Of a stretch of 64,000 nucleotides of DNA, positions 56,352-62,047 are shown piece after piece (within the stretch, counting starts at the first letter, position 1; each line of letters opens with the position of its first letter). The notes beneath the pieces were generated by a model. That model searched no databases, was not told where the DNA came from, and saw nothing but the letters and a program-made list of their open reading frames with translations. The DNA comes from a virus, in the IMG/VR virus record IMGVR_UViG_3300021478_000794, positions 25,391 to 89,390 of that record. One strand, given 5' to 3'. A program made the position numbers and the translations under genes.

Positions 56352-57017
56352 TTATTCCGCTTCGTCGGCGGCGGCCTTTATCTTTTCCGCGACGAGCTTT
56401 AGCGCTTCCGCCGTCTTATCGGCGGCGAGGGTCGGCTTAACCGCCGTCGTCGTAAGGATCGGGAGAAGCTCGCCGATCTCCTTCTCGCCCTTCTTAAAGA
56501 GGGTAACGAGAGACTCGTCGTTTACGATCGAGCTTTTCTTCGCTTCCTGCTTCTGCATGAAGTCCGCCGGAATACCCTCGACCGCGCCGAGGATCTCCCC
56601 GATCTTCGTCATTAGCTCGGTATCGGCGAGATACGCCGGGTTAATAATGAAGGTCTCGGGCTTATCCGTAATCTCGTCGACCGGGATCCCGGCCTCTTCG
56701 AGGATCTGGATTTCCTGCTCGTTTAGGACGGAGCGGGAAGAGCGCTTCCGGAGTTCGCAGGACGCCGAGGCGTCCGAGTCGATTCCGCGAAAGTTCGCCG
56801 GTTGCGCGCCGAGAGCGACGCCTTTTTCGACGAAGTAGGCGCGGATCTGAGAGTCGATATTCTCCCGGGCCGAAACCTTAAGCGCTTCGATCGTCTTATA
56901 CGCCGCGTCGAGCGCCGCGTAAACTTCGAGCCCGTTAATCGCGACTTCGACTTTTTCCGCTTTTTTCGTCGATTTCTTCGCGGGAGCTACCGTAGCCGTT
57001 GCAAATATGTTTTTCAT
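56352..57017 (-). CDS. Unknown phage protein (DASASCELRKRS type)
   Basis: 221 aa. A Lys/Ala-rich N-terminus precedes a long helical region (YAALDAAYKTIEALKVSARE), then GIDSDASASCELRKRSSRSV then LNEQEIQILEEAGIPVDEI, a pattern that I have the impression occurs in other phage hypotheticals. No activity assigned. Own consensus leader and terminator mark it as a strongly expressed single-gene unit, probably an early or host-takeover product (inference). Confidence 0.75.
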   Translation of the reverse strand: MKNIFATATVAPAKKSTKKAEKVEVAINGLEVYAALDAAYKTIEALKVSARENIDSQIRAYFVEKGVALGAQPANFRGIDSDASASCELRKRSSRSVLNEQEIQILEEAGIPVDEITDKPETFIINPAYLADTELMTKIGEILGAVEGIPADFMQKQEAKKSSIVNDESLVTLFKKGEKEIGELLPILTTTAVKPTLAADKTAEALKLVAEKIKAAADEAE

Positions 57018-57036
57018 ACCGTATACATTTCGTGAG
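57018..57036 (-). promoter_or_regulatory. CGAAATG leader box (consensus copy)
   Basis: Identical over 19 bases to that before the DUF932 gene (10529-10547). Inner ORF ATG TAT ACG GTA TGA. Confidence 0.65.
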
Positions 57037-57048
57037 CTTTTTCGGCTT

Positions 57049-57450
57049 TTACGCGTCCCAAGCCGAGACCTCGTGCATATTGGAGACGTCGATTTGCGGG
57101 ACCAGGGCGACGAGCGAGCCCGCCTCCGTTAAAGCGGCGGCGATCGCCCGGGCCTTCTTCGGCGCTACCTTCTCTAGAACGGTTCCGTCCTTCGATTCCG
57201 CTAAACGTTTCGCGTCGGCGAGGCCGAAGCCCGGGATTAGGCTCCGGAGCGTCTTAACGACCGGGATAAGGGAACCGGGCGTTAAACCCCGGATCTTAAT
57301 ATCGACGACCGGCCCTTCCGCCGCCCGGATCTCCCGGAGGAGATCGAGAAACTTCTCGACTTCTCCGGCGTCGGTAACCGTAAGGGCCCGGGCGAAGAAG
57401 CTCGCTTCGAGCTTCTCTAATTCTTCGACCGTTAAACCGTTAAAATTCAT
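57049..57450 (-). CDS. Ribosomal L7/L12 C-terminal-domain-like protein with MHEVSAWD tail
   Basis: 133 aa. Residues ~47-115 match the bL12 CTD: VDIKIRGL, SLIPVVKTLRSL, GFGLADAKRLAES and KKARAIAAALTEAGSLVALV align with FDVILKAA, VAVIKAVR, GLGLKEAKDLVES and DAEALKKALEEAGAEVEV of bacterial L7/L12. The L12 CTD recruits translation factors, so a phage copy could compete for them or supplement the stalk. The dimerising N-domain and flexible hinge are replaced by a short helical region. The chain ends DVSNMHEVSAWDA, the shared tail. Starts directly after the membrane gene. Confidence 0.8.
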   Translation of the reverse strand: MNFNGLTVEELEKLEASFFARALTVTDAGEVEKFLDLLREIRAAEGPVVDIKIRGLTPGSLIPVVKTLRSLIPGFGLADAKRLAESKDGTVLEKVAPKKARAIAAALTEAGSLVALVPQIDVSNMHEVSAWDA

Positions 57451-57858
57451 TTAAAAGGGCCGTCCATTTTCGTCTATCCGTTCCAGCATACGCTCGGCTT
57501 TCGACTTCGTTTTCCAGTCGAAATTCGAGAACGTCGTCGAAGCGGGTTTAGGGGCGTCTTTTTTGTAGTAGCCCGTCGTATCGTAGGGATCCGACGTATC
57601 GTCCGGATGCGCGGTCGCGTAAGCGGCCCGTTGCTCTACCGTATAACCGTACGTCGCGCAGTTCTGGATCGTACCGCTTACGACTATGAACGCCGCGAAG
57701 GCGCATAGAGCAATTATCCCGAATACAATCCAACCCCCGATAAGCCGACCGACGGGGTGGAGGAAAAAGGCCCCGATATACAGAAGCGGGGGCATTATTA
57801 TGTAGCGCATTATCGGAACCGCGAAGACCGTCATTAGAAGAGGTATTAGAAGTATCAT
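57451..57858 (-). CDS. Membrane protein, unknown
   Basis: 135 aa. Two or three membrane segments in the N-terminal ~65 residues (MILLIPLLMTVFAVPIMRYI, then IVFGIIALCAFAAFIVVSG), followed by a soluble, Asp/Tyr/Lys-rich C-terminal part. Last base adjoins the L12-like gene. CGAAATG leader upstream. Function unknown. Confidence 0.75.
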   Translation of the reverse strand: MILLIPLLMTVFAVPIMRYIIMPPLLYIGAFFLHPVGRLIGGWIVFGIIALCAFAAFIVVSGTIQNCATYGYTVEQRAAYATAHPDDTSDPYDTTGYYKKDAPKPASTTFSNFDWKTKSKAERMLERIDENGRPF

Positions 57859-57877
57859 ATCCCCTACATTTCGTGAG
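57859..57877 (-). promoter_or_regulatory. CGAAATG leader box
   Basis: Gene-sense CTCACGAAATGTAGGGGAT-ATGA; inner ATG followed by TAG. Confidence 0.6.
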
Positions 57878-57890
57878 GGTACTTTAAGCC

Positions 57891-58130
57891 GTGCCGAAGG
57901 GATTTAAGCTCCGGAGCCGGATCGTGAAGGTCCGCTCCCTTAAGGATTACGAGGAAACGCCGGACGGCGACGAGATGCTGGTTTTCCGGGAAGAAGGAGA
58001 ACCCGCCGACGTCGAAGAGACGATCGCGGACGATTTCCGGCTACTCAACCAGCGTTTCCCGGGCCCGTTCTATCGCCTCAGTATAACACCGCTTAAAGAA
58101 CCCGGCGATATCCGGCGCTTCCTCCGCTAA
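57891..58130 (+). CDS. Unknown small protein
   Basis: 79 aa from a GTG at 57891 (GTG CCG AAG GGA). Basic N-terminus (PKGFKLRSRIVKVRSLKDYE) then an acidic middle and a C-terminal RRFLR. Plus-strand single gene whose last 90 bases overlap the convergent 58041 gene, so support is moderate. Confidence 0.55.
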   Translation: MPKGFKLRSRIVKVRSLKDYEETPDGDEMLVFREEGEPADVEETIADDFRLLNQRFPGPFYRLSITPLKEPGDIRRFLR

Positions 58131-58328
58131 CCGGTCGAGGGTCCCGAGATCGAGCCCCCAGAGGCGCGACGAGACTTCGAGAATAAAGGTTTCGTCGCTC
58201 TTCGCCGCGAGCGCTTTCTTAACGAAGCCGTGAACGTGGGCCGGGCTATACCCGGGAGGAACCGGGAGCTTCTCCGCGACCGCCGAGGCGGTTACCCGGA
58301 GTTCCGCGATTACCTCCCCGAGCGTCAC
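58041..58328 (-). CDS. Unknown small protein
   Basis: 95 aa from the GTG at 58328 that overlaps the stop of the upstream gene (GTGA). Helical (GEVIAELRVTASAVAEKLPV, LDRLAEEAPDIAGFFKRCYT); contains a His-rich loop (SPAHVHGF). No family recognised. Confidence 0.65.
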   Translation of the reverse strand: MTLGEVIAELRVTASAVAEKLPVPPGYSPAHVHGFVKKALAAKSDETFILEVSSRLWGLDLGTLDRLAEEAPDIAGFFKRCYTEAIERARETLVE

Positions 58329-58507
58329 CGCTCCTCGTCGTCCTTCCGGCGAAAACAGTTTTTCGTTAACCTTTCCGCCCAATCGTACGCGGCCCGATAA
58401 CTAGGGAAAGGGGATTCGAGGAGTTTCTCGCCGATCTGAATAAAGAAAAAATGGGACTTTTCGAGAATCGAGATCGAGGGATGATTTAAACGCAACATTA
58501 CTATCAT
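58325..58507 (-). CDS. Unknown small protein
   Basis: 60 aa from the ATG at 58507, preceded by GGAGGTTGT. HPSISILEKSHFFFIQIGEK, then SYRAAYDWAERLTKNCF. The beta strand followed by a helix suggests a small alpha/beta fold. CGAAATGG leader upstream. No family recognised. Confidence 0.65.
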   Translation of the reverse strand: MIVMLRLNHPSISILEKSHFFFIQIGEKLLESPFPSYRAAYDWAERLTKNCFRRKDDEER

Positions 58508-58523
58508 ACAACCTCCATTTCGC
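58508..58523 (-). promoter_or_regulatory. CGAAATG leader box
   Basis: Gene-sense GCGAAATGGAGGTTGT-ATGA. Inner ORF ATG GAG GTT GTA TGA ends on the gene's ATGA; GGAGG supplies the ribosome site. Confidence 0.55.
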
Positions 58524-58560
58524 AAAATCCAGCCCGGCTTCTTCCGAGGTACCTACGTTC

Positions 58561-58573
58561 TTAAAGAGAAAAC
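58561..58573 (+). promoter_or_regulatory. Shared 13-mer TTAAAGAGAAAAC
   Basis: Ends 6 bases before the GH75-like ATG; identical to 24432-24444 before the secreted beta-helix gene. AAAGAG can also serve as ribosome site here. Confidence 0.3.
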
Positions 58574-58579
58574 GACCTC

Positions 58580-59329
58580 ATGAGCGAAACCCAATATTCC
58601 GAGATCGCCTCCGTCGGAGGAGTAAAAATCTACTCAATCTCCACTTTAGTCTCCTCGACCTCGGATTCTTTCCCGGAGGTTATCCTCTATAAATCGGAGA
58701 TGACGATCGACGGCGACGGCGGCCCCCATACTTATAACCCGGAGGATACCGGGCTCGATTTTTTAGCGAACGGCGGCTATCCGGACGACGGCTGCTATGG
58801 GATGGTTACCGATCCGGAAGATTCGGAAGATCCCGCCGATTGCATCCTCCAGGAGATGTACCATCCCGCCCCCGGTTACTTCGTAAGCGCGACCAGCTTA
58901 ACGAACGAGATCTTCCCGCCCTCTAGCCCGGACCATTACGTTAACTCGGAGGAGATCCCCTTTATCGCCGTTCCCGGCGGGCACGACGACCCGGACGTCC
59001 CGGGCTGGGACGCATTCGGGGTTTCGCTCGGGGACGTCGCCTTCGTCTGGAATACGGCGACGGACGATAACTGCTTCGCGCTCGTCGCCGACGTCGGCCC
59101 GAGTTCGCACGCCGGAGAAGGCTCGATTAAACTCGCGACCGCCCTCGGGCTAGAGGGAAGCCCGAAGTACGGCGGGACGGAGAACCCGGAGATCGTCTAC
59201 CTCCTCTTCCCCGGCGCGATCGGAAAGTGGACCCCGCCGGACCATTGGTTCCCGCTCGCGAACGAACTCCTAAAAGCCTGGGGCGGGTTCGACCGACTAA
59301 AGGCGCTCGTCGCGGAAATCTACGGCTAG
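58580..59329 (+). CDS. GH75 chitosanase-like glycoside hydrolase
   Basis: 249 aa. Matches the glycoside hydrolase family 75-like pattern: MTIDGDGGPHTYNPEDTGLD, APGYFVSATSL, VNSEEIPFIAVPG, VSLGDVAFVWN and FALVADVGPSSHAGEGSIKL, where D171 and E180 correspond to the family's catalytic pair. GH75 cleaves beta-1,4-linked glucosamine polymers; in a phage it may attack capsule, biofilm or cell wall. No signal peptide or membrane segment. It follows the shared 13-mer TTAAAGAGAAAAC, as the secreted beta-helix gene does. Confidence 0.8.
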   Translation: MSETQYSEIASVGGVKIYSISTLVSSTSDSFPEVILYKSEMTIDGDGGPHTYNPEDTGLDFLANGGYPDDGCYGMVTDPEDSEDPADCILQEMYHPAPGYFVSATSLTNEIFPPSSPDHYVNSEEIPFIAVPGGHDDPDVPGWDAFGVSLGDVAFVWNTATDDNCFALVADVGPSSHAGEGSIKLATALGLEGSPKYGGTENPEIVYLLFPGAIGKWTPPDHWFPLANELLKAWGGFDRLKALVAEIYG

Positions 59330-59658
59330 GCGTCCCAGCCGGAGACTTCGTGCATCGTCTCGATCGCGGGGACCGGCGGACCTAACCCCCAGCCGACCTT
59401 CCCTTTCCCGCCCCGTTTCCCGGGTACCCGTCCGTAGAAGAGGCGGCGTCCTTCGCGGTCGAAGATCGCGTAGCCGTCTTTAAACTCCTGGAGATGAAGC
59501 TGAGAACGAGGGGTTCCCGAATTCTTCGTAATATGGCGGAAGAGAAATTCGCATTTTTGTAAGACGGTTTTCTTCCCTTTTAGGAGATAGGTTTTCCCTT
59601 TCTCCTCCGAAGACCAGTAGTAGATCGTAACCCGACCTCGTTTTTTCGTCGTTATCAT
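59326..59658 (-). CDS. Small protein with C-terminal MHEVSGWDA tail
   Basis: 110 aa from the ATG at 59658, which is formed by the ATGA overlap with the upstream gene's final GCA TGA. Basic and beta-rich (RGRVTIYYWSSEEKGKTYLL, YAIFDREGRRLFYGRVPGKR). It ends VPAIETMHEVSGWDA-stop, the best match to the tail consensus. The two tandem genes 59655 and 59326 both carry the tail although their bodies are not alike. Confidence 0.8.
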   Translation of the reverse strand: MITTKKRGRVTIYYWSSEEKGKTYLLKGKKTVLQKCEFLFRHITKNSGTPRSQLHLQEFKDGYAIFDREGRRLFYGRVPGKRGGKGKVGWGLGPPVPAIETMHEVSGWDA

Positions 59659-60023
59659 GCGTCCCACCCGCTAAATTCGTGCATTATTTCGATCGAGATT
59701 TCGTAAATCGTAAAAATGGCCGTGATATGTTGCGTCTTCGCTTTAAAATCGACGTAGGTATCGACGACCCGTTTAAACCGGAGACCGAAGACGTCCGGTA
59801 AGACGTCGCTCGCGACCGGAGGAAGAGTATCGAGGAGAAGGCGATCGCCGCTATAAAGATAAAGCCGCCGCTCGCTACCGAGCCGCTTAATTTCACAGCG
59901 GTTCGGCCAGCTCGGGATATTCGTCAGCGCAAGCGAGACCCCGAAGGAACTATTTTTATTCGTCCCGACGATCTGGATCTCGATCGCGTTCTCCGGCATT
60001 AACCCGGGTAATTTTATATTCAT
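59655..60023 (-). CDS. Small protein with C-terminal MHEFSGWDA tail
   Basis: 122 aa. Beta-rich body (ENAIEIQIVGTNKNSSFGVS, RRLYLYSGDRLLLDTLPPVA, TAIFTIYEISIEIMHEFSGW). Ends EIMHEFSGWDA-stop. Preceded by a consensus CGAAATG leader. Function unknown; the last 20 residues resemble those of the 14380 product. Confidence 0.8.
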   Translation of the reverse strand: MNIKLPGLMPENAIEIQIVGTNKNSSFGVSLALTNIPSWPNRCEIKRLGSERRLYLYSGDRLLLDTLPPVASDVLPDVFGLRFKRVVDTYVDFKAKTQHITAIFTIYEISIEIMHEFSGWDA

Positions 60024-60042
60024 ACCCTATACATTTCGTGAG
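60024..60042 (-). promoter_or_regulatory. CGAAATG leader box (near consensus)
   Basis: Gene-sense CTCACGAAATGTATAGGGT-ATGA; inner ORF ATG TAT AGG GTA TGA. Confidence 0.65.
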
Positions 60043-60078
60043 CGTAATTCCCCCTAAATTAGAGAACGATACGTCCCT

Positions 60079-60360
60079 ATGAATAAACCGAAGTGGACCC
60101 CGTCGAGGCTTTACCCAACCCTCATTTTCTTCGCCGCCGCGATTATCGTCGCCGGAGTCTGGTTAGAAAACTGGAGGCTCGCGGTAAGCGGCTTCTCAGC
60201 CTCGCTCTTCTTTATCTCGCTTCAGCTCGGTACGATCTACCACCAGTACACCGGGATTATTAACCTTATCCAGATCCTCAACGGCCTTATCGTCGCCTCC
60301 CTCCGGGCCCAGGGGTTCGAGATGGAGGGGACGCCTTCGGAAGCGGAGGTCGAACGGTAA
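60079..60360 (+). CDS. Two-TM membrane protein (holin-like candidate)
   Basis: 93 aa. Two predicted membrane segments: LYPTLIFFAAAIIVAGVWLE and LAVSGFSASLFFISLQLGTI, then an amphipathic helix and an acidic tail. Size and topology are those of class II holins, and it lies beside the GH75-like hydrolase, but no family match is claimed. First of a run of small plus-strand genes before the terminase. Confidence 0.7.
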   Translation: MNKPKWTPSRLYPTLIFFAAAIIVAGVWLENWRLAVSGFSASLFFISLQLGTIYHQYTGIINLIQILNGLIVASLRAQGFEMEGTPSEAEVER

Positions 60361-60405
60361 ATCCCCGGTAGCTTTCCGCCAGGGAGTAGTTTTTCCTTAA
60401 AAATT

Positions 60406-60603
60406 ATGGCTGAAGACGAATCTAAAGCGAAACCGCTCTCGGTAAATCTAACCTACGACGTTCTCGATGGACCGTCGCAAAAGGTCTTAAACGAAGGTCC
60501 TCTAGAAGAGGAAGAAGCGCACCGTTTCGTAAAACAACTTCAAGAAAGCGACGCGACTCGGCCCCTGGTTATGCGGAGCCGCCGCGCTATCCTACAGGAA
60601 TAA
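60406..60603 (+). CDS. Unknown small acidic protein
   Basis: 65 aa (MAEDESKAKPLSVNLTYDVL...). Acidic with a helical middle (EEEEAHRFVKQLQESDATRP) and basic end. Similar in layout to the 44-aa protein at 60761, where LTLEEATKMIKKL resembles EEEEAHRFVKQL followed by a P-x-MI/VM strand; both may belong to one small fold type. Confidence 0.7.
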   Translation: MAEDESKAKPLSVNLTYDVLDGPSQKVLNEGPLEEEEAHRFVKQLQESDATRPLVMRSRRAILQE

Positions 60604-60609
60604 ATCTCT

Positions 60610-60768
60610 ATGAGTACCATTCTAATCGTCGTCCTCCTAATTATTCTCTTAGGCGGAGGCGGCTACTGGGGGTATGGCCGTTGGGGTTACAACGGCGTCG
60701 GCGGAGTTCTCGGCGTAGTTCTCCTTGTCCTTCTCGTTCTCTGGTTACTGGGAGCGGTCCATGTTTAA
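60610..60768 (+). CDS. DUF3309-like small membrane protein
   Basis: 52 aa. Two hydrophobic segments around a Gly/Trp/Tyr loop: STILIVVLLIILLGGGGYWG and GVGGVLGVVLLVLLVLWLLG, the typical layout of the DUF3309 family of tiny membrane proteins common in proteobacteria. Function unknown. Its 3' end overlaps the next gene by 8 bases. Confidence 0.8.
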   Translation: MSTILIVVLLIILLGGGGYWGYGRWGYNGVGGVLGVVLLVLLVLWLLGAVHV

Positions 60769-60895
60769 CGTCCACGATTGCGCGACGGGCCGGGCCTTAA
60801 GCCCGGTTCCGCTTACCCTCGAAGAGGCGACGAAAATGATTAAAAAGCTCCGGAACGACCGCCCGGAACATCCCTTCATGATCGTTACGCTTTAA
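60761..60895 (+). CDS. Small protein, unknown
   Basis: 44 aa (MFNVHDCATGRALSPVPLTL...), starting inside the end of the DUF3309-like gene. Pattern LTLEEATKMIKKLRNDRPEH then PFMIVTL is a helix followed by a strand. Native codon choice; no family recognised. Confidence 0.65.
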   Translation: MFNVHDCATGRALSPVPLTLEEATKMIKKLRNDRPEHPFMIVTL

Positions 60896-60930
60896 ATTTG
60901 AACCGTCCGATTCCGTAAGGTAAAGAACCC

Positions 60931-61368
60931 GTGCCGTCGGCCCTCGATATCCGCCGGATCCTCCGGGAGCGGCCCGGAAGTTTTCTCGGTTACTTTTTAC
61001 CGCTCTTGATCCTGAGCGAGGAAAACGAGAAGCTCCTCGACGTCGTCGAGCTATTCGGGATCGACCGGCTCGCGGAAATTATCGAGCGGCTCGGCGGAAG
61101 TAGAATTATTTTCCCTACTTGGGCGACGGTAGACGCCTTAGTCGAGGACGCTTATCTTCTCTACCTACTAAACGATAAACGGGTTAACCGGAAGACCGTC
61201 GCCGAGATCTTCGGAACGCCCTACGAAACGCTCCGGGCCCGCGCTACCGCTCTTAACGAGACGCTCGGGAACGAACGGGCCTTCCCCGGAGGCCGAGAAG
61301 CGAAACGCTGGGCCCGCAATATCGCCGAAATAACCGAACAAATCCGCCGGGAGAGTATCGATGCTTGA
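60931..61368 (+). CDS. Helix-turn-helix protein upstream of terminase (possible small subunit)
   Basis: 145 aa from a GTG at 60931. Helical, with KRVNRKTVAEIFGTPYETLR in the C-terminal half like an HTH. Position two genes upstream of the large terminase and co-translated with the 61361 gene (8-base overlap) fits a small terminase or DNA-binding packaging factor. Not certain. Confidence 0.7.
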   Translation: MPSALDIRRILRERPGSFLGYFLPLLILSEENEKLLDVVELFGIDRLAEIIERLGGSRIIFPTWATVDALVEDAYLLYLLNDKRVNRKTVAEIFGTPYETLRARATALNETLGNERAFPGGREAKRWARNIAEITEQIRRESIDA

Positions 61369-62038
61369 ACAAGAAACGAAAATAGAAACGAACGGCGAAG
61401 AAATCGTTCCCCTTACGACTCCGTCGGTCGGGGAAGCGATCCTCGCGATCGAACGCTGGAGCCGCTCGGTCCATAACCACCAGCGTCTCGTCGTCCTCGA
61501 TAACCTAAAGGTCCCGGACCGGGTCGCTCATTTAATGCGGGACGTTAACCGCTCCCTTTCCGCGCCCGATAAAGACCGGGATATCGCTTACGGGCGTAGA
61601 GCGCACGAACTCCTCCGGAACGCCGCCGTTAAATCCCAGTTCGCCTCCTTCCTCGCCCTCGAAGGTTTAATCCATCGGCTCGCCTCCCTTACCGTCTCCC
61701 AGGGGCTAATCGACGAGACCCTCTCCAACGAACAGGTCCTCTCCCAGCTCGACTTCAATCAGCTTATCGCCCTCCAGCGCTCCCAGCATACCCAGAAGAT
61801 GGAGATTCTCCAGTTCATGGATAAGAAGAAGTTCGACGGGCTCCACGCCGTCGTTAACGCCCTCGCTTCGGACGGGGAAGAGGTAAAGGTCGGCCTAACG
61901 AATCTCGGGAAGCTTAAGCCGGGTAGCCGGGAACGCGTCGGGAAGCTCCTAAATAAGCTAATAACGACGTTGGCTACGAAGCCCGACGTCGACGCGAAAA
62001 TCGCGCAGAGCCTCACGGACGCCCCGTCCGAGGGGTAG
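61361..62038 (+). CDS. Candidate small terminase or packaging protein
   Basis: 225 aa, highly helical (GEAILAIERWSRSVHNHQRL, QFASFLALEGLIHRLASLTV, QLIALQRSQHTQKMEILQFM). Directly precedes the large terminase with a 9-base gap. Length and helical content fit a small terminase, and the coiled middle could make a ring, but no HTH is obvious. Which of this and the 60931 product is the small subunit is unresolved. Confidence 0.7.
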   Translation: MLEQETKIETNGEEIVPLTTPSVGEAILAIERWSRSVHNHQRLVVLDNLKVPDRVAHLMRDVNRSLSAPDKDRDIAYGRRAHELLRNAAVKSQFASFLALEGLIHRLASLTVSQGLIDETLSNEQVLSQLDFNQLIALQRSQHTQKMEILQFMDKKKFDGLHAVVNALASDGEEVKVGLTNLGKLKPGSRERVGKLLNKLITTLATKPDVDAKIAQSLTDAPSEG

Positions 62039-62047
62039 TTAGGGCGA

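Noticed and set aside
58580-59329. PGWDAFG in the GH75-like protein as another MHxxSGWD copy
   Set aside because: Only GWDA is shared, it lacks the MHE part and lies in the middle of the catalytic domain.
276-60023. The MHEISGWDA tail as an ssrA-like degradation tag
   Set aside because: It lacks the hydrophobic LAA-type end, is gene-encoded and also occurs inside proteins.
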